A stretch of 64,000 nucleotides of DNA from Microbispora sp. H13382 (GTDB lineage: Bacteria; Actinomycetota; Actinomycetes; Streptosporangiales; Streptosporangiaceae): NCBI RefSeq assembly GCF_014161445.1, contig NZ_JABBXA010000022.1, forward strand, positions 1 through 64,000, given 5' to 3'. Made by a program: the position numbers and the translations under genes. Under the pieces are notes generated by a model, which was not told the origin of the DNA, searched no databases, and saw only the letters and a list, made by a program, of their open reading frames with translations. This document shows, piece after piece, positions 25,652 to 35,213 of this stretch; the first letter of the stretch is position 1; every line of letters starts with the position of its first letter.

Positions 25652-26926
25652 GTGAGCTCTGCTCATGCCCCCGTCTCCAATCCCTTCAAGCAGCCGAAGG
25701 CGGTCTGGGCCGTCGCCTTCGCCTGCGTGATCTCGTTCATGGGTATCGGCCTGGTGGACCCGATCCTGCCGGCCCTCAGCTCGAAGCTGCACGCCACGCC
25801 CAGCCAGGTCTCCCTGCTGTTCACCAGCTATCTGGTCGTCACCGCCGTGGCGATGCTCGTCACCGGGTGGGTCTCCAGCCGGATCGGCGCCAAGCGCACC
25901 CTCATCGCGGGCCTCGCCCTGATCGTGGTGTTCGCCGCCCTCGCCGGGATGTCCGGCAGCATCGGCGGCATCGTCGGCTTCCGCGCCGGCTGGGGCCTCG
26001 GCAACGCCCTGTTCATCGCCACCTCGCTCGCCGTCATCGTCGCGTCGAGCAGCGGCGGCTTCGCCGGAGCGATCATCCTGTACGAGACCGCGCTCGGCGT
26101 CGGGATCGCGGTCGGCCCCCTGCTCGGCGGCGTGCTGGGCGGCATCAGCTGGCGCGGCCCGTTCTTCGGCGTCGCGGTCCTGATGGCGATCGCGCTGATC
26201 GCCACCGTCACCCTGGTGCGGCCGACGCCCACGCCGGCGACCAGGACCAGCGTGACCGCCCCGATCAAGGCCCTGCGCCATCGCGGCCTGCTCATCCTGG
26301 GCCTGACCGCGCTCTGCTACAACTGGGGCTTCTTCACGGTGCTCGGCTACGCGCCGTACCCGATGGAGCTCAACGAGCACCAGCTCGGCCTCGTCTTCAC
26401 CGGCTGGGGAATCCTCGTCGCGGTCTTCTCGGTCTTCGGCGCCCCGCGGCTGCAGGCCCGCTTCGGCATCGCCCGCACGCTCTACGCCAACCTCGTGCTG
26501 TTCAGCCTCGACATCCTGGTGATCGCGCTGTTCACCGACAACCGGACCGTCGTGATCTGCGGCGTGATCGTGGCCGGCATCTTCATCGGCGTCAACAACA
26601 CGGTCACCACCCAGGCGGTCATGACCGTCTCGCCCGTGGAGCGGCCGATCGCCTCCGCGTCCTACGGCTTCATCCGATTCATCGGCGGCGGCCTCGCGCC
26701 CTTCGTCGCGGGCAAGCTCGCCGAGCACTTCGACAGCCGGCACGCGCCGTTCTATCTGGGCGCCGCCGCGGTGCTCCTCGGCGCGGTGGTCCTCACCGCC
26801 GCGCACCGGCAGCTCGGCGAGGCCGAGCGCGCCCAGGCGGAGATGGCCGCCGCCGATCCGGCCGCCGCGCGGCGGGAGGAACTGGAGGAGGAGGCCCTGG
26901 CCGAGGACATCGGCTCGGCCACCTGA
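25652..26926 (+). CDS. MFS drug-type exporter (DHA1-like)
   Basis: A 424-residue integral membrane protein with twelve hydrophobic segments. The first contains AVAFACVISFMGIGLVDPILPALS, and the motif-A loop WVSSRIGAKRTLI follows TM2. ETALGVGIAVGPLLGGVLGG is the motif-C antiporter signature in TM5. The last ~40 residues are a charged cytoplasmic tail rich in Glu and Ala. The features indicate a proton-coupled exporter of small molecules. The GTG at 25652 is preceded by AGGAGG. It forms an operon with the marR gene; the substrate is unknown. Confidence 0.88.
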   Translation: MSSAHAPVSNPFKQPKAVWAVAFACVISFMGIGLVDPILPALSSKLHATPSQVSLLFTSYLVVTAVAMLVTGWVSSRIGAKRTLIAGLALIVVFAALAGMSGSIGGIVGFRAGWGLGNALFIATSLAVIVASSSGGFAGAIILYETALGVGIAVGPLLGGVLGGISWRGPFFGVAVLMAIALIATVTLVRPTPTPATRTSVTAPIKALRHRGLLILGLTALCYNWGFFTVLGYAPYPMELNEHQLGLVFTGWGILVAVFSVFGAPRLQARFGIARTLYANLVLFSLDILVIALFTDNRTVVICGVIVAGIFIGVNNTVTTQAVMTVSPVERPIASASYGFIRFIGGGLAPFVAGKLAEHFDSRHAPFYLGAAAVLLGAVVLTAAHRQLGEAERAQAEMAAADPAAARREELEEEALAEDIGSAT

Positions 26927-26954
26927 TCGACGCGCCCGCTGCGCGCGGGCCGGG

Positions 26955-28115
26955 TCAGATCCGCGTGAGCAGGTCGGGGGTGAGCGCGGCGACGCCGGCG
27001 CAGCCGGACAGGGCCAGGGTGAGATCGGTCTCCGCGAGCACGCAGCGGATCACGTGCTCCACCCCGGCCTGCCCGTCCAGCCCCAGCCCGTACGCGTACG
27101 GACGGCCGAGCAGCACGGTCCTGGCGCCGAGCGCGAGCGCCTTGACGACGTCGTCCCCGGTGCGGATGCCGCCGTCGAACAGCACGGTGAGCCGGTCGGC
27201 CACGGCGTCGGCGACGGCCGGCAGGGCGTCGGCCGCCCCGATCGAGCCGTTGACCTGGCGTCCACCGTGGTTGGAGACGACGACGCCGTCCATTCCGGCG
27301 TCGGCCGCCAGGCGGGCGTCGTCGGGGTGCAGGACGCCTTTCAACACGATCGGGCCGTCCCAGTGCTCGCGCAGCAGTGCGAGGTCCGGCCATGTCTTGC
27401 CCGGGTCGCCGAACATGCCCACGAAGTGCAGGACCGCCGCGTTCGGGTCCTCGTGCACCGGCCGGGCGAGCCCGGCCTGGAACGCCGGGTCGGTGAAGTA
27501 GTTGGCCGTGCCGACGCCGCGCAGGAACGGCAGGTACGCCTGGTCGAGGTCGCGGGGCCGCCAGGCCAGCAGCGGGGTGTCGAGGGTGACGACGAGCACC
27601 GTGAACCCCGCCGCCTTGGCCCGGGCGAGGAAGCTGAGGGTGACCTCGCGGTCCTTGCCCCAGTAGAGCTGGAACCACCGCTCGCCGTCCCCCATGGCCG
27701 CCGCGACGTCCTCCATCGGCGTGCTGGAGGCCGACGACAAGGCGAAGGGCACGCCCAGCGCCGCCGCCGCGCGGGCGGCGGCCCGCTCGGCCTCGGGGTG
27801 CATGATCGACAGCACGCCGATCGGCGCCAGCGCCAGCGGCGCGGGCAGCTTCCTGCCGAGCACGGTCACCGACAGGTCGCGTTCGCGCACGTCGCGGAGC
27901 ATCCGCGGCACGATCCGCCAGCGGTCGAGCGCCTCGCGGTTGGCACGCCCGGTGCGCCCGCTGCCCGCGCTCCCGGCGACGTACCCGAACGGGCCCGGGC
28001 CGAGCCGCCGCTCGGCCATCTCCTCCAGCCGGGTCAGGTCGGTCGGCAGCCGGGGCACGGCCCCCGTCATGCCGTTGAGGTAGATCTCGTACTGGAAGTC
28101 CGCCCAGGTGGTCAT
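26955..28115 (-). CDS. FMN-dependent alpha-hydroxy acid oxidase, lactate 2-monooxygenase-like
   Basis: A 386-residue TIM-barrel flavoenzyme. Visible: APIGVLSIMHPEAE (FMN phosphate region), FALSSASSTPME, FQLYWGKDREV, VLKGVLHPDDA with the flavin-binding Lys, the catalytic His in VVSNHGGRQVNGS, and FDGGIRTGDDVVKALALGA. The long insertion before PNAAVLHFVGMFGDPGKTW and the start TWADFQYEIYLNGM are typical of lactate 2-monooxygenases rather than L-lactate dehydrogenases. The substrate could be lactate or another 2-hydroxy acid. It is convergent with the MFS gene and lies downstream of the fatty-acid operon after a 91-bp gap. Confidence 0.85.
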   Translation of the reverse strand: MTTWADFQYEIYLNGMTGAVPRLPTDLTRLEEMAERRLGPGPFGYVAGSAGSGRTGRANREALDRWRIVPRMLRDVRERDLSVTVLGRKLPAPLALAPIGVLSIMHPEAERAAARAAAALGVPFALSSASSTPMEDVAAAMGDGERWFQLYWGKDREVTLSFLARAKAAGFTVLVVTLDTPLLAWRPRDLDQAYLPFLRGVGTANYFTDPAFQAGLARPVHEDPNAAVLHFVGMFGDPGKTWPDLALLREHWDGPIVLKGVLHPDDARLAADAGMDGVVVSNHGGRQVNGSIGAADALPAVADAVADRLTVLFDGGIRTGDDVVKALALGARTVLLGRPYAYGLGLDGQAGVEHVIRCVLAETDLTLALSGCAGVAALTPDLLTRI

Positions 28116-28206
28116 CGTCGTCCTCGTTCCGCGACCGAATCGACAGCGGCACGCTACCGAATCATCGCCCTCATCGCCCGAAAGCCGACAACCCGGTCAT
28201 ACCAGC

Positions 28207-28950
28207 TCACCGCGGCCCGGGAGCGCGGCGGAAGGCGAAGGGCTCGCTCTCGCGGCCCGGCACGACGAACCAGCACTCCCCGGTGCCCTCGCTCGCCAGC
28301 AGCGAGACAAACGCGTCGACGACCGTCTCGACGTCGAGGATCGGGAACTTCAGCTCGTCCAGCAGCGTCTTGATGTCGCCGTCCAGGATCGCGGTGTCCG
28401 CGAACGACGGGCACAACCCCTGCACCCGGATGCCGAGGGGCTCCAACTGGGGGCCGAGCGAGCGGACGAGCCCGACGACCGCGTGCTTGTTGGCCGCGTA
28501 GACGGGATCCTGCGGAATGCCCACGATCCCCGCCATGCTGGCGGTCGCCACGATCACACCTCCGGCCCGCATCGCCGGCAGCGCGGCGTGCACGCCGAAG
28601 ACGACGCCGTCGAGGTTGATCCCCATCACGCGCCGGTAGCGGTCGAGGTCGAAGTCCTCGCCGAGCCCGCAGCCCGAGGCGACGCCCGCGTTGAGGAAGG
28701 CGAGGTCGAGCCCGCCGTGCCGCTCGACCGCGAGCGCGACCGCGGCCTGGTTGTCCTCCAGCCGGGACACGTCGGTCCGGACGAACGAGGCGCCGATCTC
28801 CTCCGCGGTGCGCGCGCCGGCCTCGGCGTCGACGTCGGCCAGCACGACGTGCGCGCCGTACGCCGCCAGGCGGCGGGCCACGCCCGCGCCGATGCCGCCC
28901 GCGCCCCCGGTGACGAGCGCGACCTTGCCGGAGATGTCGTCGGTGTTCAC
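28207..28950 (-). CDS. Short-chain dehydrogenase/reductase
   Basis: A 247-residue classical SDR. NAD(P) motif VTGGAGGIGAGVARRL, Asp-selective LADVD (favours NAD), the LNAGVA motif, and catalytic Ser-Tyr-Lys in TASMAGIVG and YAANKHAVVG. Its GTG start overlaps the stop of the acyl-CoA dehydrogenase gene in a GTGA junction (28947-28950), so the two are translationally coupled. It probably works on the product of that enzyme, for example oxidising a 3-hydroxyacyl-CoA, though this is an inference from the neighbour alone. Confidence 0.88.
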   Translation of the reverse strand: MNTDDISGKVALVTGGAGGIGAGVARRLAAYGAHVVLADVDAEAGARTAEEIGASFVRTDVSRLEDNQAAVALAVERHGGLDLAFLNAGVASGCGLGEDFDLDRYRRVMGINLDGVVFGVHAALPAMRAGGVIVATASMAGIVGIPQDPVYAANKHAVVGLVRSLGPQLEPLGIRVQGLCPSFADTAILDGDIKTLLDELKFPILDVETVVDAFVSLLASEGTGECWFVVPGRESEPFAFRRAPGPR

Positions 28951-30185
28951 AGTGGGAGCCCTCCCGTCGCGGCCCTGGTCGAGCCGGTGGCCCGGTAGGC
29001 CTCGATCGTCCGTTCCGCGATGCGCATCTGGTGGATCTCGTCGGCGCCGTCGGCGAACCTGGCCCATCGGGCGTGCTGGAACATGTGCGCCAGCGGGGTG
29101 TCGGTCGAGTAGCCGAGCGCCCCGTGGATCTGGATGGCACGGTCGACGATCCGGTTGAGGCTGTTCGCCACGAAGTGCTTGGCCATCGAGACCTCGGTGC
29201 GGAAGTCCTCGCCCTTGTCGATCTTCGAGGCGGCGTGCAGCACCATGAGCTTGCACTGGTACAGCTCCATCGCCGAGTCGGCGATCATCCACTGCACGCC
29301 CTGCTTGCCGGCGAGCAGCGACCCGTGGCTGTACCTGTCCAGCGCCCTGCCCACCATCATGTCGAGGGCCGTCTCCGCCTGCGATATCCACCGCATGCAG
29401 TGCGCCAGCCTGGCCGGGCCGAGGCGGTACTGCCCCAGCCGGTGGCCGTTGCCCCGCCCGCCGAGCACCGCGGAGTCCGGCACGCGCAGGTCGGTGATGA
29501 CGATCTCGCTGTGGCCGGTCGAGCCGTGCATGGTCTCGATCTCGCGTACGTCGTGCCAGCCCTCGGCGGGCAGGTCCACGAGGAAGGCGGTGTTGGCTCC
29601 CCGCGCGCCCTCCGGCAGGTCGAACTCCGTCTTGGCGATCAGGATCGCGAAGCTCGCCCTGCGGGCGTTGGAGATGAACCACTTGTGCCCGTTGATCACC
29701 CATTCGTCGCCGTCCTTCACGGCGTTCGTACGAATGAGCGTGGGATCGGAGCCGGCCACCTCGGGCTCGGTCATCGCGAAGCACGACATCTTCACGCCGT
29801 CGAGCAGCGGACGCAGGTAGCGCTCCTTCTGCTCGTCGGTGCCCCAGTGCAGCAGCGTGTGCATGTTGCCCTCGTCGGGCGCCGCGCAGTTGAGCACCCA
29901 CGGGCCGAGCCTGGTCTTGGCCGCCTCGGCCTGCACCATGGCCAGTTCGACGTGGCCGAGGCCCATGCCGCCCCACTCCTCGGGCATGTGCGGCAGCCAG
30001 AGCCCCTCCTCCTTGGCCCGGCGGCGCAGGTCGAAGATCGTGCGCAGGTACTCGTCCCGGGTGAGCGCCTTCTCCTCGGAGTCCTCGAACGGCTTCACCG
30101 CCGGGATCACGGTCTCCTGGACGAACGTCCGCACCCGTGCGCGTATCTCCTCGTGCTCGGGAGCGAGCGTGAAGTCGATGGCCAT
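28947..30185 (-). CDS. Acyl-CoA dehydrogenase
   Basis: A 412-residue FAD enzyme that introduces the alpha-beta double bond in acyl-CoA. FAD/substrate motifs are CFAMTEPEVAGSDPTLIRT and WVINGHKWFISNARRA. The C-terminal helical domain has IQIHGALGYSTDTPLAHMFQHARWARFADGADEIH split across the region that holds the catalytic base in this subclass. The length and the SARRA-like segment resemble ACAD10/11-type and FadE-like enzymes of actinomycetes. It is the first gene of a two-gene operon with an SDR and is divergent from a TetR regulator across a palindrome-bearing gap. Confidence 0.9.
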   Translation of the reverse strand: MAIDFTLAPEHEEIRARVRTFVQETVIPAVKPFEDSEEKALTRDEYLRTIFDLRRRAKEEGLWLPHMPEEWGGMGLGHVELAMVQAEAAKTRLGPWVLNCAAPDEGNMHTLLHWGTDEQKERYLRPLLDGVKMSCFAMTEPEVAGSDPTLIRTNAVKDGDEWVINGHKWFISNARRASFAILIAKTEFDLPEGARGANTAFLVDLPAEGWHDVREIETMHGSTGHSEIVITDLRVPDSAVLGGRGNGHRLGQYRLGPARLAHCMRWISQAETALDMMVGRALDRYSHGSLLAGKQGVQWMIADSAMELYQCKLMVLHAASKIDKGEDFRTEVSMAKHFVANSLNRIVDRAIQIHGALGYSTDTPLAHMFQHARWARFADGADEIHQMRIAERTIEAYRATGSTRAATGGLPL

Positions 30186-30227
30186 GATCCTCCCTCGGGC
30201 CCGCTAATGCGGCTGCCGCACCATATA

Positions 30228-30239
30228 AGGCGATCGCCT
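30228..30239. promoter_or_regulatory. TetR-type operator palindrome AGGCGATCGCCT
   Basis: Perfect 12-bp palindrome in the 98-bp gap between the divergent acyl-CoA dehydrogenase operon and the tetR gene, next to the A+T-rich CCATATA. Its position would let one repressor dimer pair control both directions. Confidence 0.65.
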
Positions 30240-30283
30240 GAAATACCGTATCCTTCGGGCGTACGGGCGACAAGGGAGGCGTG

Positions 30284-30925
30284 ATGGCGGCGGAGACCAC
30301 GGTCCGGCGGCTCGTGGACGCCGCGGAACGCCTGTTCGCCGAGCGCGGCATCGACGCGGTCTCGCTGCGCGAGATCAACGCCGCCGCCGGGCAGCGCAAC
30401 TCCAGCGCGCTGCAGTACCACTTCGGCGACCGCGCCGGGCTGCTGAAGGCGGTGCTCGCCAAGCACCGGCCGGAGATCGAGGCGCGGCGCCACCAGCTTC
30501 TGGACGAGTACGAGGCACGCGGCCCGCTGCCGCCGGCCCAGGCGCGCCGCACGCTCGCCGCCGCGCTCGTCCGCCCGGCCGCCGCCAAACTGGCCGACCC
30601 CGACGGCGGCCGGGCCTACCTGCGTGTCATGGAGCAACTGCTCCACCGCATGCCGCCCAGCATCCCCGATGACGGCGGCGGCAGCATCGGCCGCTGGCGG
30701 GAGCTGGTCGCCCCGCTGCTCCCCGAGGCCGCCGTACGCCTGCACCAGCGCTTCATGGCGATCCGCATGACGTACGTGGAGCTGGCCCGCCGGGCGGGCG
30801 CGGCCCCGGCACGGGACGACCGCCTGTTCACCAGCCACCTGATCGACGTGGTCACGGCGGTTCTCGCCAGCGAGGTCTCCGAGGAGACCACCCGCCTCCT
30901 CGCCGAACGCGAGCAGCGCCCCTGA
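30284..30925 (+). CDS. TetR-family regulator of the acyl-CoA dehydrogenase operon
   Basis: 213 residues. The N-terminal HTH runs LVDAAERLFAERGIDAVSLREI with recognition helix around RNSSALQYHFGDRAGLLKAVL. The C-terminal ligand-binding domain is helical and unassigned. ATG at 30284 follows GGAGG at 4 bases; the adjacent in-frame GTG at 30281 is too close to the shine sequence. Divergent orientation and the shared palindrome at 30228-30239 suggest local repression of the dehydrogenase/SDR operon, with an acyl-CoA as a plausible ligand (inference). Confidence 0.88.
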   Translation: MAAETTVRRLVDAAERLFAERGIDAVSLREINAAAGQRNSSALQYHFGDRAGLLKAVLAKHRPEIEARRHQLLDEYEARGPLPPAQARRTLAAALVRPAAAKLADPDGGRAYLRVMEQLLHRMPPSIPDDGGGSIGRWRELVAPLLPEAAVRLHQRFMAIRMTYVELARRAGAAPARDDRLFTSHLIDVVTAVLASEVSEETTRLLAEREQRP

Positions 30926-31160
30926 GGGCGGCTCGGCCGTCATCGCCGTACTTTTGCCCTGTCTGGGGAATTCGCTGCCGGAGCGTAGCGGCATCGGGGG
31001 CACACACTCCCTAGGACGACCGCCTCATGGCGGTGTCATCGGGCATCAGGGGATCCGGCGGCGGACATGATCCCGCGTCCGTCTCGCGGGTCGCGCCGGG
31101 CACTTCTCGTGTGGATCGACGAACCCGCCCAAGTCACACGCGATCGGCCAAAGGGTGATC

Positions 31161-34100
31161 ATGCCGAGTCACGCATCGCGAACAGCACGGGTCGGGAGCG
31201 GCCCGCGGATTCCGTCCAGGCGATCACGCGGACGGCTGCACCACGTCTTCGAGGCACGTTGTGACCTGACGCCGGGGGCGACGGCTCTGGAGTGCGGACA
31301 GCTGAGGTTGACGTACGCCGCGCTGGACGCCCGGGCGAACCGGCTGGCGCACCTGCTGCGCGACCTGGGGATCGGATGCGGATCCCGCGTCGCGATCCTG
31401 CTGCCGAGGTCGGTGCACACATACGTGGCGCTGCTCGCGGTGGGCAAGGCGGGCGCGGCGTTCGTGCCGATCGACCCCCAGTCGCCGCCGGACCGGGTCG
31501 GCTACATCCTCGACGACGCCGGCGTCGACCTCGTGCTCACCACGTCGGACCGGTCGTTGACCGTCGTCGCGCTGGGGCACCGCGTGCTCGACCTCGACGC
31601 CTCCGCCGGCCTCGCCGCCGCCGCGCCGATCACCCGCCCGCTCGACGGCGCGGCCGACGACGATCCGGTCGCGTACGTCATGTACACCTCCGGGTCGAGC
31701 GGCCGGCCGAAGGGCGTCGAGGTGGCGCAGTCGAGCATCCGCAACTTCCTCGACATCGTGCCGGGCCTGTACGGCGTGCGGCCGCACGACCGGGTCTACC
31801 AGGGGATGACGATCTCCTTCGACTTCTCCATCGAGGAGATCTGGCCGACGTGGTCGGCCGGCGCCGCCCTCGTCGCGGGCCCGGCCGGCTTACCGCAGTT
31901 CGGCGCGGAGCTCGCGGACTTCCTGGACCAGAGCGGCATCACGATGCTCTACTGCGTCCCGACCCTGCTCGCGACGATCCCGCGTGAGCTGCCGCGCCTG
32001 CGCACACTGATCGTCGGGGGCGAGCCCTGCCCGCCCCGGCTGGTGGAGCGGTGGAGCCGGCCGGGCCGCCGGATCCTCAACACGTACGGGCCCACCGAGG
32101 CGACCGTCACCGCGACCTGCGCCGAACTGCTCCCGGGGCGGCCGGTCACCATCGGCCGGCCGTTGCCGACCTACTCCGTCGTGCTGCTCGACGAGCGGCG
32201 CGACCCGGTGCCGGACGGCGAGGTCGGCGAGATCTGCATCGGGGGGCCCGGCGTCGCCCGCGGCTACGTCGGCCGTCCCGACCTGACCGCCGACCGCTTC
32301 ATCCGGCATCCGCTGGCCTCCCCCGGCGGCAGGTTGTACCGCACCGGTGACCTCGGCCGCGTGACCGCGACCGGGGAGATCGAGTATCTGGGCCGCGCCG
32401 ACTCCGAGGTGAAGATCCGGGGACATCGGGTGGACCTGGGCGAGATCGAGAACGTGCTGCTGGAGGACGCCGGCGTCGCCGAGGCCGTGGCCGCCCTCAT
32501 GCCCGTGCCCGGCACGGGCGCCTCCGGCGGCGAACTCGCCGCATACGTCGTGCCCGCGGCGGCCAACGGGGACGGCGACCGGGCCCTCGCCGGGCGGCTT
32601 CACGACCGGCTGCGCCGCAGGCTGCCGTCGTACATGCTCCCCTCGTTCCTGGACGTCGTGGCCGCACTGCCGGCCATGCCGAGCGGCAAGGTGGACCGCA
32701 GGAGGCTGCCCCCGCCGACCGGCCGTCGCCTCGTGGGCCCCGGGCCGGTGACGCCCGCCGAAGGTGAGCTGGAGACACGCCTGCGTGAGGTGTGGGCGGA
32801 GGCGTTCGGCCTCGCCCCCGAGTCGCTGTCGGTCGAGGCGGACTTCTTCACCGACCTCGGCGGTCACTCCCTGCTGGCGGCACGCGTGGTGTCGCTGCTG
32901 CGCGCCGGTGAGATCGGCGCGGGCCTCGCGGTGCGCGACCTCTACGCCAACCCCACCCTGCGCCGCCTCGCCGCGCATCTGGGCGGCCGTACGGGTGTGC
33001 CCGAGCCGGCCGCCCCGCCCCGCCCGGCTCCCCTGCGGCACGGCGGCCGCCGGATCGCGCTCGCCGGGGCCGCGCAGAGCGCGGTCATCTACCTGCTGCT
33101 ACTCGTGATCACGCTGCCGGTCTCCGTCACGTTGCACGGGTGGACCAACCCCCGTCCGATCCCCGGGGTCCCCAGGAGGGACGAGGGGTGGCTGCTGCTG
33201 CCCGCGGCCGGCGCCGGCATGCTCGCCACGCTGGCGCTGGCCGCGATGACCGCCTACCTCTGGGTGCGCTGGCTGCTGCCGGTCCTGCTCGCGCGACCGC
33301 TGGCTGCCGGGATCCGGCCCGGCCGATACCCGTTGTGGGGCGCCACCTACCTGCGGCTGTGGACACTGCAGTTGCTGCTGTCGGTCTCCCCGCTGCCGCT
33401 GCTGAGCGGCTCCCCCATGATGGGGGCGTACCTGCGGCTGCTCGGCGCGCGGGTCGGGCCCGGCGCCGCCGTCGCTACGGCCGACGTCAACCTCCCGTCG
33501 CTGCTGCGGATCGGTGCGGGCGCCTCGATCGGATACCGGGCCTCCCTGCACGCGTGGGCGGTGGTGGACGGCTGGGTGGTCGTCGCCCCCCTGGAGGTCG
33601 GTCCGCACGCGTTCGTCGGGAACGGCGTCGTGCTCGCGCCGGGCGCACGGGTCGCCGCCCACGCCGGGCTCGGCGACCAGTCGGCGCTGACGCGGGGCGA
33701 GACGGTGCCGGAGGGCGAACGGTGGGCCGGGTCGCCGCCGACTCCCGTGGAGTCTCTCGGGCCCGTGGTGGAGACGATGCTGCGCGCCCCTGCCCCGCCC
33801 GGGTGGAAGGCGCGTCACGTGGCCGCGACGGTGGCCGTCCTCTGCTGCCTTGAGGCGATCATGCTGGCCTCGATCGTGCCGAGCGTCCTGGTCGTCTGGG
33901 CGGCCGTGGCCGCCTGGGGCCTCGCGGCCGGTCCGGCCGCCGTCCTGGTGGCGGGCCCGCTGTACGTGGTCGTCGTCTGCGCGGCGGTGGCCGCCGGCAA
34001 ACGTCTCGTCCTGCCGAAGGCGCCGGTCGGCGTCCATTCGGCGCGTTCCTGGCTCGGCGTACGCAAGTGGGCGGTGGACAAGCTCCTGGAGCTCAGCCTG

Positions 34101-35195
34101 AGGTCGACCAACTCGCTCTACGGCACGCTGTACACCTCCCCGTGGCTGCGGCTGCTCGGTGCGCGGGTCGGCCGTCGCGCCGAGGTGTCCACGGCCGCAC
34201 AACTCGATCCCGACCTCCTCACGCTGAGCGAGGAGAGCTTCGTCGCGGACATGGCCAGCGTCGGCGCCGCCAGTTTCGCCCATGGTCACGTCGCCTTCCT
34301 GCCGACCGAGGTGGGCAGGCGCGCGTTCGTCGGCAACGCGGCCGTCATCCCGGCGGGGACGCGGATGGGACCGGGGTCCCTGGTGGGTGTCAGCACGGTC
34401 CCGCCGCGCGACGGCGTGCCCGAGGACACCTCGTGGCTGGGCTCTCCCCCGATCCACCTTCCCGTACGGCAGGAGAGCGGCTCGTTCTCGGAGGACCAGA
34501 CGTTCCGGCCGGCTCGCGGGCTGGTGCTTCACCGCCTGGGCATCGAGTTCTTCCGCACCACCCTCCCGGCGACGCTGTTCGGCGCGGGTTTCTACCTCTA
34601 CCTGCTGGGCGTGCACGCGCTCGCCCGCGTCCTGCCCCTGCCCGCGGTCGCGGCCGCCGCGCCGCTCGTCGCCGGTGCGGCAGGGCTGGCGATGATCGGC
34701 TGCTGCGTCGCCGCCAAGCGACTCCTCATCGGCGTGTACCGGCCGAGGGTGGAGCCGTTGTGGAGCCGGTTCGTCCGGCGCACGGAGTTCGTCACCGGGC
34801 TGTACGAGGCCGCCGCGGTTCCGGCCGGCGTCGCTCTCCTGGCCGGCACCCCGTTCCTCCCGCCCGTGCTGCGGTGGTTCGGGGCCCGCATCGGCAGGCG
34901 CACCTGTATAGCGACCACCTACCTGACCGAGTTCGACCTCGTGGAAATCGGTGACGACGTCGCGATCGGATCGGGGGTGTCACTGCAGACCCATCTCTTC
35001 GAGGACCGGGTCATGAAGATGTCCGCGGTGACCGTACGGTCCGGCGCGAGCATCGGCGCCCGCGCCGTGGTGCTCTACGACTCGGTGATGGGCGAGGACG
35101 TGTCGCTCGGCGCTCTGTCGCTGCTGATGAAGGGCGAGCGGCTCACGCCGGGCACGAGCTGGCGAGGCATCCCGGCGCAGGCCGGCCTCGCCTGA
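31161..35195 (+). CDS. Membrane NRPS-like poly(amino acid) synthetase (Pls-type)
   Basis: A 1344-residue single-module synthetase. The adenylation domain (about 25-510) has YTSGSSGRPKGVEV, NTYGPTEATVT, YRTGDLGR and PSGKVDR. The carrier domain has DLGGHSLLA, with Ser570 for phosphopantetheine. Six membrane helices then occur in pairs (about 640-710, 887-948, 1135-1190), each pair followed by a homologous domain (C1, C2, C3) with hexapeptide-like repeats such as GARVG and AFVGNG. This A-T-(TM2-C)x3 plan and length match epsilon-poly-L-lysine synthetase Pls and relatives that make cationic isopeptide polymers. A by-eye specificity code, D-F-E-Y-I-G-T-V-T-K, is not enough to name the amino acid. 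There is no thioesterase. The ATG at 31161 follows AAAGGG. Confidence 0.85.
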   Translation: MPSHASRTARVGSGPRIPSRRSRGRLHHVFEARCDLTPGATALECGQLRLTYAALDARANRLAHLLRDLGIGCGSRVAILLPRSVHTYVALLAVGKAGAAFVPIDPQSPPDRVGYILDDAGVDLVLTTSDRSLTVVALGHRVLDLDASAGLAAAAPITRPLDGAADDDPVAYVMYTSGSSGRPKGVEVAQSSIRNFLDIVPGLYGVRPHDRVYQGMTISFDFSIEEIWPTWSAGAALVAGPAGLPQFGAELADFLDQSGITMLYCVPTLLATIPRELPRLRTLIVGGEPCPPRLVERWSRPGRRILNTYGPTEATVTATCAELLPGRPVTIGRPLPTYSVVLLDERRDPVPDGEVGEICIGGPGVARGYVGRPDLTADRFIRHPLASPGGRLYRTGDLGRVTATGEIEYLGRADSEVKIRGHRVDLGEIENVLLEDAGVAEAVAALMPVPGTGASGGELAAYVVPAAANGDGDRALAGRLHDRLRRRLPSYMLPSFLDVVAALPAMPSGKVDRRRLPPPTGRRLVGPGPVTPAEGELETRLREVWAEAFGLAPESLSVEADFFTDLGGHSLLAARVVSLLRAGEIGAGLAVRDLYANPTLRRLAAHLGGRTGVPEPAAPPRPAPLRHGGRRIALAGAAQSAVIYLLLLVITLPVSVTLHGWTNPRPIPGVPRRDEGWLLLPAAGAGMLATLALAAMTAYLWVRWLLPVLLARPLAAGIRPGRYPLWGATYLRLWTLQLLLSVSPLPLLSGSPMMGAYLRLLGARVGPGAAVATADVNLPSLLRIGAGASIGYRASLHAWAVVDGWVVVAPLEVGPHAFVGNGVVLAPGARVAAHAGLGDQSALTRGETVPEGERWAGSPPTPVESLGPVVETMLRAPAPPGWKARHVAATVAVLCCLEAIMLASIVPSVLVVWAAVAAWGLAAGPAAVLVAGPLYVVVVCAAVAAGKRLVLPKAPVGVHSARSWLGVRKWAVDKLLELSLRSTNSLYGTLYTSPWLRLLGARVGRRAEVSTAAQLDPDLLTLSEESFVADMASVGAASFAHGHVAFLPTEVGRRAFVGNAAVIPAGTRMGPGSLVGVSTVPPRDGVPEDTSWLGSPPIHLPVRQESGSFSEDQTFRPARGLVLHRLGIEFFRTTLPATLFGAGFYLYLLGVHALARVLPLPAVAAAAPLVAGAAGLAMIGCCVAAKRLLIGVYRPRVEPLWSRFVRRTEFVTGLYEAAAVPAGVALLAGTPFLPPVLRWFGARIGRRTCIATTYLTEFDLVEIGDDVAIGSGVSLQTHLFEDRVMKMSAVTVRSGASIGARAVVLYDSVMGEDVSLGALSLLMKGERLTPGTSWRGIPAQAGLA

Positions 35196-35213
35196 GAGAT
35201 CGGGGACAAACAC

